Source: Nocardiopsis dassonvillei subsp. dassonvillei DSM 43111
GTDB taxonomy: Bacteria > Actinomycetota > Actinomycetes > Streptosporangiales > Streptosporangiaceae
NCBI RefSeq assembly: GCF_000092985.1
Contig: NC_014211.1
Coordinates: 1 to 64,000, forward strand
DNA: 64,000 bases
Direction of reading: 5' to 3'
Positions 40,569 through 49,338 of this stretch are shown here, piece after piece; position 1 is the first letter of the stretch, and the number at the start of each line of letters is the position of its first letter. A model generated the notes under the pieces. That model had not been told where the DNA came from. It saw nothing but the letters and a program-made list of their open reading frames with translations, and did not search any database. Position numbers and translations under genes: made by a program.

Positions 40569-42716
40569 ATGACCCACCGCACCATCAGCCTGCGCGCGGC
40601 GGGGACCGCCCTGGTCCTCGCCGTGCCCGAGGCCGGACTCCCGCACGTCCTGCACTGGGGCGCCGACCTGCCCGACGCCGAGGGGCTGGCCGCCGCCGCG
40701 GCGCCCTCCGCCGCGCACAACGACGTCGACCAGCCCCGGCGGCTGTCCCTGGTGCCCGTCCAGGGGGAGGGCTGGCGCGGCCACCCCGGGATCTCGGGCC
40801 ACCACGAGGGCCGGGTCACCTTCCCCGAGTGGACCGTGCGCGAGGTCCTGGCGGACCCGTTGGAGGACGCCGCCCCCGGCGTGGGCGGGGCCCTCACGGT
40901 CCTGGCCGAGGCCGCGGGGATCGCGCTGCGCTGCGAGCTGCGCATGGAGGCCTCCGGGCTGGTCCGCGCCCGCAACACGGTCACCAACACCGACGCCGCG
41001 CCGTGGACCCTGGACGCCCTGCGGGTCACCCTGCCCCTGCCCCGCGAGGCGGGCGAGGTCCTGGACCTGACCGGCCGCTGGTGCCGTGAGCGCTCCCCCC
41101 AGCGACAGGAACTGGCGACGGGCACCCGCCTGCGCGCCTCGCGCCGGGGCCGGACCGGGCACGACGCCGCGCTGGTCCTGGCCGCCGGGACACCCGGGTT
41201 CGGGTTCCGCCACGGCGAGGTGTGGGGCGTGCACACCGCCTGGAGCGGCGACCACGTCCACCTGGCCGAACGCCTGCCCGAGGGCGCCGGGCAGGCCGAC
41301 GCCGTGCTCGCGGGCGGCGAACTGCTCCACCCCGGCGAGGTGCGCCTGGACCGGGGCGCCTCCTACTCCACCCCGTGGGTGTTCCTCTCCTGGTCCGACC
41401 GGGGGCTGGACGGGCTGTCCGCGCGGATCCACCGCTGGCTGCGCGCCCGGCCCGGCCACCCCTCCACCCCGCGCCCGGTGGTGCTCAACACCTGGGAGGC
41501 CGTCTACTTCGACCACGACCTCGCCACCCTCAGGCGGCTCGCCGACACCGCCGCGCGGATCGGCGTGGAGCGGTTCGTGCTGGACGACGGATGGTTCCGG
41601 GGCCGCCGCGACGACACCGCCGGACTCGGCGACTGGACCGTGGACACCGGCGTGTGGCCCGGGGGCCTGCACCCGCTCTTCGACCACGTGCGCTCCCTGG
41701 GCATGCAGGTCGGGCTGTGGGTGGAGCCGGAGATGGTCAACCCCGACTCCGACCTGGCCCGCGCCCACCCCGAGTGGTTCCTGGCCGCCGAGGGGCGCCC
41801 GGCCCCGCCCAGCCGCCACCAGCAGCTCCTGGACCTGTCCCGCCCCGAGGCCTTCCGGTACGTGTTTGAGCACCTGGACGCGCTGGTCACCGAGTACCGG
41901 CCCGACTACCTCAAGTGGGACCACAACCGCGACCTGCTCGAACCCGTGCACGCCCCCACCGGCGCCGCCGGGACGCACCGCCAGACCCTGGCCGTCTACG
42001 CGCTGCTCGACCGGCTGCGCGCCGGGCACCCCGGCCTGGAGATCGAGTCGTGCTCCTCCGGCGGGGGCCGCGTGGACCTGGGGATCCTGGAGCGCACCGA
42101 CCGCGTGTGGGCCTCCGACACCAACGACCCCCTGGAGCGGCTGGCCGTCCAGCGCTGGACCTCCCTGCTGCTGCCGCCCGAACTGGTCGGCAGCCACGTC
42201 GGCGGACGCACCGCGCACACCACCGGCCGCGACGCCGACCTGTCCTTCCGCTGCCTGGCCAGCCTCCTGTCCCACGCCGGGATCGAGTGGGACGTCACCC
42301 GCTGCACCGACGACGAGCTGGCCGCGCTGACCTCGTGGATCGCGCTGTACAAGGAACTGCGCCCGCTGCTGCACTCGGGCGAGGCCGTGCACGCCGACGC
42401 GCCCGACCCCGCCGAGCAGCTCGACGGGGTGGTCGCCCCGGACGGGAGCGAGGCGGTGTTCCGCTACGCCCGGCTGGCCACCTCCGTCCGCGCCCTGCCG
42501 GGGCGGGTCCGGCTGCCCGGCCTGCGCGAGGACCGCGTCTACCGCCTGACGTGGCGGCCGGAGGCGGGTACGCCCTCGACCACGCAGCGCGTGCTCCCGG
42601 AGTGGTTCGCCAGCGGCGGGGCCACCGTGTCGGGGGCGGTGCTCACCCGCTCGGGCGTGCAGCTGCCCAACCTCAACCCGTCCCAAGCCCTGCTCCTGCA
42701 CCTGAGGGAGGCCTGA
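40569..42716 (+). CDS. alpha-galactosidase, GH36
   Basis: Hydrolyses terminal alpha-galactose from melibiose/raffinose-type sugars. The 715-residue protein is a standard GH36: the N-terminal beta-sandwich, then the TIM barrel with VLDDGWFRGRRDD, GLWVEPEMVNPDSDL, the nucleophile Asp in YLKWDHNRD, and the acid/base Asp in VWASDTNDPLERL after IESCSSGGGR. No signal peptide, so it acts on imported oligosaccharides. ATG at 40569 lies only nine bases past the end hairpin of the insertion sequence and has no ribosome binding site (upstream is CCCAACAAACAG). Translation may therefore be poor unless an unusual start is used. It precedes beta-galactosidase by one base. Confidence 0.93.
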   Translation: MTHRTISLRAAGTALVLAVPEAGLPHVLHWGADLPDAEGLAAAAAPSAAHNDVDQPRRLSLVPVQGEGWRGHPGISGHHEGRVTFPEWTVREVLADPLEDAAPGVGGALTVLAEAAGIALRCELRMEASGLVRARNTVTNTDAAPWTLDALRVTLPLPREAGEVLDLTGRWCRERSPQRQELATGTRLRASRRGRTGHDAALVLAAGTPGFGFRHGEVWGVHTAWSGDHVHLAERLPEGAGQADAVLAGGELLHPGEVRLDRGASYSTPWVFLSWSDRGLDGLSARIHRWLRARPGHPSTPRPVVLNTWEAVYFDHDLATLRRLADTAARIGVERFVLDDGWFRGRRDDTAGLGDWTVDTGVWPGGLHPLFDHVRSLGMQVGLWVEPEMVNPDSDLARAHPEWFLAAEGRPAPPSRHQQLLDLSRPEAFRYVFEHLDALVTEYRPDYLKWDHNRDLLEPVHAPTGAAGTHRQTLAVYALLDRLRAGHPGLEIESCSSGGGRVDLGILERTDRVWASDTNDPLERLAVQRWTSLLLPPELVGSHVGGRTAHTTGRDADLSFRCLASLLSHAGIEWDVTRCTDDELAALTSWIALYKELRPLLHSGEAVHADAPDPAEQLDGVVAPDGSEAVFRYARLATSVRALPGRVRLPGLREDRVYRLTWRPEAGTPSTTQRVLPEWFASGGATVSGAVLTRSGVQLPNLNPSQALLLHLREA

Positions 42717-42717
42717 C

Positions 42718-45700
42718 GTGCCCGCCATCCGCAAGCCCGCCTACCTGGAGGACTTCGCGCCCTCCGAGGGGACCCTCGCGCCCCGCGCCCGCTTCTCCTC
42801 CGACGCCCCGTCCCTGGACCTCAACGGCACGTGGCGGTTCCGGCTGCTCGACCGCGCGCGGGCCGACACCGACGGGTTCGAGGAGCCCGGCCACGACGAC
42901 TCCGACTGGTCCGAACTGCCGGTGCCCGCCCACTGGCAGATGCACGGCCACGGCGCCCCCGCCTACACCAACATCTCCTACCCCTTCCCGATCGACCCCC
43001 CGTACGTGCCCGATGACAACCCGACCGGCGACCACCGGCGCGTCTTCGACCTTCCCCGGGAGTGGCCCGAGGGGGCGGCGGTCCTGCGCTTCGACGGGGT
43101 CGACTCCTGCTTCCGCGCGTGGCTGAACGGCACCGAGCTGGGCTTCTCCACCGGGAGCCGCCTGGCCGCCGAGTTCGAGGTCGGCCACCTGCTGCGCCCG
43201 GGGCGCAACACCCTGGCGGTGCGCGTCCACCAGTGGTCGGCGGCCAGCTACCTGGAGGACCAGGACATGTGGTGGCTGTCGGGGATCTTCCGCGACGTCA
43301 CCCTCCTCGCCCGGCCCGCCGACGGGGTCGGCGACCTCGCGGTGAGCGCCGCCTACGACCACACCACGGGCACGGGTACCCTGCGCGTGGACGTGGCCGG
43401 ATCCGCCGACGCCCTGGTCAGCGTTCCCGAACTGGGGCTGGTGGACGCCGCCGCCGGTGTGGACCACGGGGTCGGCGCGGTCGAGCCGTGGACGGCCGAG
43501 ACGCCCCGCCTGTACGACCTGGAGGTGCGCACACCGGGGGAACGGGTCCGGACGCGGACGGGCTTTCGGACCGTGGAGGTCTCCGGCGGGCTCCTGCGGG
43601 TCAACGGCCGCCCCCTGCTGCTGCGGGGCGTGAACCGCCACGAGTGGCACCCCGACCACGGCCGCGCCGTGCCCCGGGAGACCATGCGCGAGGACGTGCT
43701 GCTGATGAAGCGGCACAACGTCAACGCCGTGCGCACCAGCCACTACCCGCCCCACCCGGACTTCCTGGACCTGTGCGACGAGCTGGGCCTGTGGGTCGTG
43801 GACGAGTGCGACCTGGAGACCCACGGGTTCGAGGAGGTCGGCTGGCGCGGCAACCCCTCCGACGACCCGCGCTGGCGCGAGGCCTACCTGGACCGGATGC
43901 GCCGCACCGTCGCGCGCGACCGCAACCACCCCAGCGTCGTCCTGTGGTCCCTGGGCAACGAGTCCGGGACCGGGGAGAACCTGCGGGCCATGGCGGAGTG
44001 GACCCGCGCACACGACCCCTCCCGGCCGATCCACTACGAGGGGGACCGAGACAGCGCCTACGTGGACGTGTACTCGCGCATGTACGCGCCGCACGAGGAG
44101 GTGGACGCCATCGGCCGCCGGGAGGAGGCGCCGACCGCCGACCCGGCCGCCGACGGGCACCGGCGCGGACTGCCGTTCGTCCTGTGCGAGTACGGGCACG
44201 CCATGGGCACCGGCCCCGGCGGGCTGGAGGAGTACCAGCGGCTCTTCGAGGAGCACGAGCGCTGCCAGGGCGGGTTCGTCTGGGAGTGGATCGACCACGG
44301 GGTCCGCCGCCGCGAGCCGGACGGCACCGCGTGGTTCGCCTACGGCGGCGACTTCGGCGAGGCCCTGCACGACGGCAACTTCGTCGCGGACGGCCTGCTG
44401 CTGCCCGACCGCACGCCCAGTCCCGGGCTGGAGGCCTACGCCAAGACCGTCGAACCGGTCCGCGTGGTCCCCGACCCGGCCGCCGGGACCGTCCGCGTCA
44501 CCAACACCTGGGACTTCCGGGACACCGCGGGCCTGGCCTTCGTCTGGCGGGTCGAGGGGGAGGGGATCCCCCTGGGGGAGGGCCCCCTGGACGTGCCGGT
44601 GCTCGCCGCCGGGGAGAGCGCCGAGGCGGTGCTGCCCGCACTGCCCGAGCCGTCCGGGGAGACCTGGCTGACCGTGTCCGTCCGGCTGGCCGAGGACCAG
44701 CCCTGGGCCCCGGCCGGGCACGAGCTGGCCTGGGGACAGGCCGAGGTGGGCGCCCCCGGGGAGCCGGGCGCGGCAGCGCCGGGGGTTCCGGGTGGGCAGG
44801 AAGGGACGAGTGCGTCGGAGAGGTCGGGCGCGCTGCGAGAGCCGCGGGAGCCGGGGGACCCGGGTGCGTGGCCGGGGGCGGAGGGAGCTGTCGTGCTTCC
44901 GGCGTCCGCCGGGCAGGACGGCATCGTGCGGATCGGCCCCGGCCTGCTGGACGCGGGGACCGGCGCGCTGCTCTCCGTGGGCGGCCTGCCCGTGGACGCG
45001 CCGGCCGTGGACCTGTGGCGCGCTCCGACCGACAACGACGTGGCCCGGCACGGGGACTCCGTGGCCGTCCCCTGGCGCGCGGCGGGGCTGCACCGGCTCA
45101 CCGAGCGCCTGCTGTCCACCGGCTGGGAGGACGGCGCGTTCGTCGTCCGTACACGGCTGGCTCCGGCGGCCCAGGAGTTCGGCATGCGCGCCGCCTACCG
45201 GTGGGGCGCCGACGGGGAGCGCCTGCTCCTGACCGTGGAGGCCGAGGCGGAGGGGGAGTGGCCCTGCCCGCTGCCGCGCTTCGGCGTGCACGTCGGCCTG
45301 CCCGCCTCCCTGGGCGAGGCGGAGTGGTTCGGCCGCGGACCCGGGGAGGCCTACCGGGACGTGTCCCAGGCCGCGCGGGTCGGCCGCTTCTCCAGCACGG
45401 TCGACGGCCTCCAGACGCCCTACCTGCGGCCCCAGGAGAACGGCAACCGCGTGGACGCCAGGTGGCTCGCCCTGCGGGCGGCGGACGGGACGGGCCTGCG
45501 GGTGGAGGGCGACCCGGTGTTCGACTTCACCGCGCGCCGCTGGGACACGGCGGCGCTCGACGCGGCCGACCACCCGCACGAACTGGTCCCCGGCGACCGG
45601 ATCCACCTGCACCTGGACCAGGCGCACCAGGGCGTGGGCTCGGCCTCGTGCGGCCCCGGGGTGCTCCCCGCCCACCGCCTTGCGGCCGGGAGCCACCGCC

Positions 45701-45729
45701 TCCGGCTCGCCCTGGTCCCGCTGGGCTGA
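42718..45729 (+). CDS. lacZ: beta-galactosidase, GH2 (LacZ type)
   Basis: Hydrolyses beta-galactosides. The 1003-residue protein has the LacZ domain order: jelly-roll (LNGTWRFRLL, ELPVPAHWQMHG), immunoglobulin domains, TIM barrel with RTSHYPPHPDFLDLCDELGL, acid/base Glu in LWSLGNESG and nucleophile Glu in FVLCEYGHAMGTGPGG, then the C-terminal Bgal_small_N domain with WRAPTDNDVARHG and GRGPGEAYRD. Between barrel and last domain a Gly/Pro/Glu low-complexity insert (residues about 678-722) looks unlike the rest. GTG at 42718 follows GAGGGAGG, one base after the alpha-galactosidase stop. Cytosolic, no signal peptide. A long hairpin ends the operon. Confidence 0.94.
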   Translation: MPAIRKPAYLEDFAPSEGTLAPRARFSSDAPSLDLNGTWRFRLLDRARADTDGFEEPGHDDSDWSELPVPAHWQMHGHGAPAYTNISYPFPIDPPYVPDDNPTGDHRRVFDLPREWPEGAAVLRFDGVDSCFRAWLNGTELGFSTGSRLAAEFEVGHLLRPGRNTLAVRVHQWSAASYLEDQDMWWLSGIFRDVTLLARPADGVGDLAVSAAYDHTTGTGTLRVDVAGSADALVSVPELGLVDAAAGVDHGVGAVEPWTAETPRLYDLEVRTPGERVRTRTGFRTVEVSGGLLRVNGRPLLLRGVNRHEWHPDHGRAVPRETMREDVLLMKRHNVNAVRTSHYPPHPDFLDLCDELGLWVVDECDLETHGFEEVGWRGNPSDDPRWREAYLDRMRRTVARDRNHPSVVLWSLGNESGTGENLRAMAEWTRAHDPSRPIHYEGDRDSAYVDVYSRMYAPHEEVDAIGRREEAPTADPAADGHRRGLPFVLCEYGHAMGTGPGGLEEYQRLFEEHERCQGGFVWEWIDHGVRRREPDGTAWFAYGGDFGEALHDGNFVADGLLLPDRTPSPGLEAYAKTVEPVRVVPDPAAGTVRVTNTWDFRDTAGLAFVWRVEGEGIPLGEGPLDVPVLAAGESAEAVLPALPEPSGETWLTVSVRLAEDQPWAPAGHELAWGQAEVGAPGEPGAAAPGVPGGQEGTSASERSGALREPREPGDPGAWPGAEGAVVLPASAGQDGIVRIGPGLLDAGTGALLSVGGLPVDAPAVDLWRAPTDNDVARHGDSVAVPWRAAGLHRLTERLLSTGWEDGAFVVRTRLAPAAQEFGMRAAYRWGADGERLLLTVEAEAEGEWPCPLPRFGVHVGLPASLGEAEWFGRGPGEAYRDVSQAARVGRFSSTVDGLQTPYLRPQENGNRVDARWLALRAADGTGLRVEGDPVFDFTARRWDTAALDAADHPHELVPGDRIHLHLDQAHQGVGSASCGPGVLPAHRLAAGSHRLRLALVPLG

Positions 45730-45731
45730 GT

Positions 45732-45797
45732 CCCCGGGCGGCGGTCGCCGCGCGGTGGTGGTCCGGGTCGGCACCACCGCCGCGACCGCCGCCGGGG
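45732..45797 (+). terminator. long imperfect hairpin after the galactosidase operon
   Basis: GCGGTGGTG (45752-45760) pairs with CACCACCGC (45772-45780), extended by CGGCGGTCGC (45739-45748) with GCGACCGCCG (45782-45791). It begins directly after the beta-galactosidase stop. Confidence 0.7.
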
Positions 45798-46121
45798 CGC
45801 CCGTCCCCTGTGCGGGGGGTGAGGGCCCCGCCCAGCACCGGGAAGCCCGGGGCCGTGGCGGTCAGCGGACCGGCCGGGGAAGGACACGGCCACCGCGGGC
45901 AGGCGTTCCGGGCCCCGGGACCGGAACGCGCGGGTCGGCAGGGAGCCGACCACGCCCAGGCAGGCGAACCCGAGCGCGTTCGGCGCGGTGGGGGCGCCTC
46001 GCGGCCGGGCCCGTCCGGGGAGGGAGAACCGTGTCCGGGGCCGGGAAACCGCGGAGGAGGGGTGGCCGCGGCCCCGGGGCCCTGCTGCGATGGAACCCCC
46101 ACAACGAAAGGGGTTCCGCCC
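45798..46121. other. 324-base intergenic stretch, no gene seen
   Basis: Very GC-rich DNA between the galactosidase terminator and the heme-type membrane protein. I see no conserved frame, ribosome binding site followed by sensible protein, or clear promoter; the last 20 bases hold AAAGGGG, the ribosome binding site of the next gene. Confidence 0.4.
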
Positions 46122-47165
46122 ATGGCAGAGCCGACCGGACCCGCCGCCTCCCCCGCCCGGGGAGCCCCCCGCCTCGACCGCAGGTCCCTACGCGCCGACC
46201 TGCGCCGTCTGGTACCCGACACCGCCGCAGCCCTCGCCGTCACCTTCGCCCTCTTCGTCCTCCTCTACTCCCGCGTCGAGGCGGGCACCTCGCAGACCCT
46301 CGTGGTCATGCCCTTCCTCGCCGACGCCGACGAGTACTGGCTGTACTGGCTCTGCCAGGCCTTCGGCTGGTCCGGGCTGCTGTGGGCCTGGATCACCGTC
46401 ATGCTCGGCCTGCTCCGCTCGACCGTCCCCCTGCCCGGGGCGCCGGTCTCCCACGCCCGGATCGAACGCTGGCACCGCGTCATGAGCCTGACCACCATCG
46501 GGCTCATGTTCGCCCACGCCCTCGCCTTCTTCCTCGAACTCGTCCGGGACAACGAGGACGGACTGGGCTGGGGCGGGCGCCTGTCCTCCGCGTTCGTGGA
46601 CACCTTCGTGCCCGGCGGCTACTCCTCCGGGACCGGGCAGGTCGCCATCCTCATCGGCCTGATCGCCCTCTACCTGGCGGTCCCTCTCGGCCTCGCCTAC
46701 TACGTGCGCTCCTGGACCGGGACGCGCGTGTGGCGGGCCCTGCACCGGTTCGTCATCGTCGTCTACGCGCTCAGCGTGTGGCACACCCTGCTCTACGGAA
46801 CGAACGTGTGGTTCGACGGCTGGTTCCGCACGGCGGTGTGGGCGCTCCAGCTCCCCGTGGCCCTCCTGCTGCTGGCCCGGCTCCTGGCGCCGCTGCGCGC
46901 GGACGAGCGCCTCACCCCGGGCGACCTCGCGGGAGGGCGCAGGCTCAGGGGGCTCGCCCGCGCGGGTGCGCGTCTGGGCGTCGCGGCCGCCGTCGTCGTC
47001 CTGCTCGCCGTGACCGTCACCGGTCGCGACGGGGGCAGGACGCCGGGGGCCGGGAGCGGGGAGATGCTGGTGACCCAGAGCATGGTCTGGGGCGGGCTCG
47101 CCCTCCTGCTCACGGTGATCGGCGCGGTCGTCCTCGCGCTGCGCGGGCGCCCCGCGCGGGAGTGA
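46122..47165 (+). CDS. ferric-reductase-like transmembrane heme protein
   Basis: Membrane protein of 347 residues with about seven transmembrane helices. It matches the ferric reductase/NOX-type transmembrane domain: two helices carry His pairs spaced by 14, WHRVMSLTTIGLMFAH and LHRFVIVVYALSVWH, the pattern that binds two stacked hemes. No FAD/NAD-binding domain follows, so electrons must come from or go to a partner. The C-terminus has two further helices. ATG at 46122 has AAAGGGG upstream; the open frame continues far to the left, but that part is antisense-free shadow of the galactosidase and was excluded. It is flanked by terminators on both sides and stands alone. Confidence 0.8.
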   Translation: MAEPTGPAASPARGAPRLDRRSLRADLRRLVPDTAAALAVTFALFVLLYSRVEAGTSQTLVVMPFLADADEYWLYWLCQAFGWSGLLWAWITVMLGLLRSTVPLPGAPVSHARIERWHRVMSLTTIGLMFAHALAFFLELVRDNEDGLGWGGRLSSAFVDTFVPGGYSSGTGQVAILIGLIALYLAVPLGLAYYVRSWTGTRVWRALHRFVIVVYALSVWHTLLYGTNVWFDGWFRTAVWALQLPVALLLLARLLAPLRADERLTPGDLAGGRRLRGLARAGARLGVAAAVVVLLAVTVTGRDGGRTPGAGSGEMLVTQSMVWGGLALLLTVIGAVVLALRGRPARE

Positions 47166-47238
47166 CGAGGACGCGCACGCGGGCGGGGGGAGCGTGTCGG
47201 CGCGTCCGCGCGCCATGAGGGTCGGGCGGGCGCGCACG

Positions 47239-47274
47239 CGGGCGGGGAGGCACCTGTCGGTGCCTCCCCGCCCG
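47239..47274. terminator. 16-bp bidirectional terminator
   Basis: CGGGCGGGGAGGCACC (47239-47254) pairs perfectly with 47259-47274 around TGTC, between the convergent heme-protein and CsbD genes. Confidence 0.8.
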
Positions 47275-47291
47275 GGGTCGCGCGGAACCCC

Positions 47292-47483
47292 CTATCTCCC
47301 GGGCTTGTCGTCCCGGGTCAGGGCGTCCTTGGCCTTCTCGCCCGCCTGCTTGAACTTCGAGGTGTTCTTCTCGGCCTTGCCCTCGGCCTGCCACTGCTGG
47401 TTGTCCGTGGCCTCGCCGAGCTTCTCCTTGGCCTTGCCCTTCAATTCGTCGGCCTTGTTCCTGGCCTGGTCGCCTGCGGACAT
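47292..47483 (-). CDS. CsbD-family stress protein
   Basis: Small, highly charged, helical protein of 63 residues (MSAGDQARNKADELKGKAKE, then LGEATDNQQWQAEGKAEKNT), clearly CsbD-like. Members are abundant general-stress proteins of unknown mechanism, sigma-B dependent in Bacillus. ATG at 47483 follows GGGAGG. The upstream 204 bases to the ThiD/PdxK stop contain AT-rich runs (AAAAAATCCGACAAAAAGG around 47560-47580) that look like a promoter. Confidence 0.9.
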   Translation of the reverse strand: MSAGDQARNKADELKGKAKEKLGEATDNQQWQAEGKAEKNTSKFKQAGEKAKDALTRDDKPGR

Positions 47484-47687
47484 GTGCGCCTCCCACTCGG
47501 TGTTCGCTCCTGTGGGCAGACCCCTGACCGCCGGGCGGGGGCACGAACCGTGGTCCCGGTAAAAAATCCGACAAAAAGGTCAGAGGGGAGATGTCGCCTG
47601 GGTCCTGTTTTTTGAACCGGCCTCAGCTTGGGGGGGTCCGTCCGGGCGCCCGAACACGGACCGAAGCGAAGGTCCAAAAAACACTGC

Positions 47688-48488
47688 CTAGGCTCCGGGG
47701 GCGACCGTGGCCACCGAGTCGAACGGGGCGTGCGTGCCCACCCGGTTGCTGATGCCCTCGCGCACCATCTCCTTGGCCACGTCGGCGGCCGGTCCCACGT
47801 CGCCGCCCTTGGCCAGCTCGGCGGTGATCGCGGCGGCGAAGGTGCAGCCCGCGCCGCTCACCCTGGCGTTCCCGATCTTGGGGGCGCTGAGGACGACCGT
47901 CTCCTCGCCGTCGAAGTACACGTCCACGGCGTCCGGGCCCGGCAGCTCCACGCCGCCCTTGACGATGACATGCCGCGGCCCCAGTTCGTGGATGCGGCGG
48001 GCGGCCTCGACCAGGTCGTCCACCGTCTCCAGCGCCTCCATCCCCGCGAGGGTGCGCGCCTCGAAGAGGTTGGGCGTGATCACGGTGGCCAGCGGCAGGA
48101 TCTGCGCGGTGAGCGCCTTGTCGGTGTCCAGGGCCGCGCCCGGCTCCTGGCCCTTGCAGATCAGCACGGGGTCCAGGACCACGTGCCGCCACGGCTGGCG
48201 CCGGAGCCCCTCGGCGACCACGTCGATGGTGTCCGGGGTGCCCAGCATGCCGATCTTGACCACGTCCAGGTCGTGGCAGGAGGTGGCCGCCTCGATCTGG
48301 TCGGCGATGACCTCGGGGGCCACGGGGACGAAGCGGTGGCCCCAGCCGTTCTTCGGGTCGAAGGACACGATGCAGGTGATCGTCCCCATGCCGTAGACGC
48401 CCAGCTCCTGGAAGGCCTTGAGGTCGGCCTGGATGCCGGCGCCTCCTGTGGCCTCCGACCCTGCGATCACGTACGCGCGGTTGGTCAT
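47688..48488 (-). CDS. hydroxymethylpyrimidine/pyridoxine kinase (ThiD/PdxK type)
   Basis: Ribokinase-fold kinase of 266 residues phosphorylating a vitamin precursor, either hydroxymethylpyrimidine (thiamine route) or pyridoxine/pyridoxal (B6 salvage). Signatures: GSEATGGAGIQADLKAFQEL near the N-terminus (GSDSSGGAGIQADLK in ThiD), VLDPVLICKGQE, VITPNLFEARTLAG, and the ATP/anion-hole NARVSGAGCTFAAAITAEL with the Cys that marks ThiD and the Gram-positive PdxK. Lack of thiamine neighbours and the KNGWGHRFVPV segment lean toward the Bacillus-type pyridoxine kinase; the choice is not certain. ATG at 48488 has only a weak GGGGG site. It is divergent from the TetR gene. Confidence 0.85.
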   Translation of the reverse strand: MTNRAYVIAGSEATGGAGIQADLKAFQELGVYGMGTITCIVSFDPKNGWGHRFVPVAPEVIADQIEAATSCHDLDVVKIGMLGTPDTIDVVAEGLRRQPWRHVVLDPVLICKGQEPGAALDTDKALTAQILPLATVITPNLFEARTLAGMEALETVDDLVEAARRIHELGPRHVIVKGGVELPGPDAVDVYFDGEETVVLSAPKIGNARVSGAGCTFAAAITAELAKGGDVGPAADVAKEMVREGISNRVGTHAPFDSVATVAPGA

Positions 48489-48642
48489 CGGGGAACCCCC
48501 TCGTCTCGGTGTGCTGTTGCGGAGTCCGCGGCCCCCACCTGCCCGCGAACCCCCGAACAATTGCACCACAGCGGACAGACCCGACGTTCCTCCAGGTCGG
48601 GGCGGCCGATCCGCGACGCCCCGGCCGGATCCTTCCAGGATC

Positions 48643-48677
48643 TGGACGGCATAAAAATATTACCGTATTATTTTTTC
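48643..48677 (+). promoter_or_regulatory. promoter and operator of the TetR gene
   Basis: TGGACG (48643-48648) and TATTAT (48666-48671) are 17 bases apart. The -10 box ends six bases before the ATG at 48678, the spacing of a leaderless transcript. A 21-base near-perfect palindrome centred on 48664 (AAAATA at 48654, mirrored by TATTTT ending at 48674) covers the -10 box and is a likely TetR operator. It is the AT-richest spot around. Confidence 0.7.
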
Positions 48678-49298
48678 ATGGCACGAACAGCGGACCACGA
48701 GGAGCGCAGGCGGCAGGTCGCCCGCGCGCTCCTGAGCACGGTGGGGGAGCGGGGGCTGGCGCGGACCACCCTCGCCGACGTCGCCGACCGGGCCGGCGTC
48801 TCGGTCGGCCTGGTGCAGCGCTACTTCCGCACCAAGTCGCAACTGCTGCGCTTCGGCGTGGAGTACCTCTACAAGCAGGGCGCCGACCGGCTGACGGCGG
48901 TGAACACCGACGGGCCGCCGATCGCCTCGGCCCGCGACTGGGTCTCCCGCGCGGCGCGGACCCTGCTGCCGCTCGACGACGAACGCCGCGCCGAGCTGAC
49001 CGTGTGGCTGGAGTTCCTGCCGGCCACGATGACCGACCCGGAGATGTCGCGCCTGCACAAGGACACCACCGCCGAGCTGGTGGGCGTGTTCACGCAGGTG
49101 ATGGACGAGGCGGTGCGCCGGGGCGAACTCCCGCCCGGCACGGACACGGCGGCCGAGGCCGCCGGGCTCGTCGCCCTCGTGGACGGCCTGACCGTGCACC
49201 ACCTCATCACCGGCGACGACGCCTTCTCCGAGAGCGCGGTCCGCGCCGCGCTCGCCACCCACCTGGACCGGCTCTTCCCCGCCCCCGAGAGGCCGTGA
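48678..49298 (+). CDS. TetR-family transcriptional regulator
   Basis: Regulator of 206 residues with a TetR DNA-binding domain (RRQVARALLSTVGERGLART, then TLADVADRAGVSVGLVQRYF) and a helical ligand domain with a BetI/TetR_C-like layout (ELTVWLEFLPATMTDPEM). There is no Shine-Dalgarno sequence before the ATG at 48678; the AT-rich palindrome and -10 box abut it, consistent with leaderless expression and autoregulation. The DUF418 membrane protein gene follows after 40 bases and is the likely regulated partner. Confidence 0.9.
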   Translation: MARTADHEERRRQVARALLSTVGERGLARTTLADVADRAGVSVGLVQRYFRTKSQLLRFGVEYLYKQGADRLTAVNTDGPPIASARDWVSRAARTLLPLDDERRAELTVWLEFLPATMTDPEMSRLHKDTTAELVGVFTQVMDEAVRRGELPPGTDTAAEAAGLVALVDGLTVHHLITGDDAFSESAVRAALATHLDRLFPAPERP

Positions 49299-49338
49299 AC
49301 CCGTGAACCCGTACGAGCCAGAGCCCGAGGGGGCCGCT

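Noticed and set aside
43062..46121. In-frame upstream extension of the heme-type membrane protein
   Set aside because: The extension overlaps beta-galactosidase in another frame and is Arg/Gly-rich; the conserved protein starts at 46122 with its own ribosome binding site.
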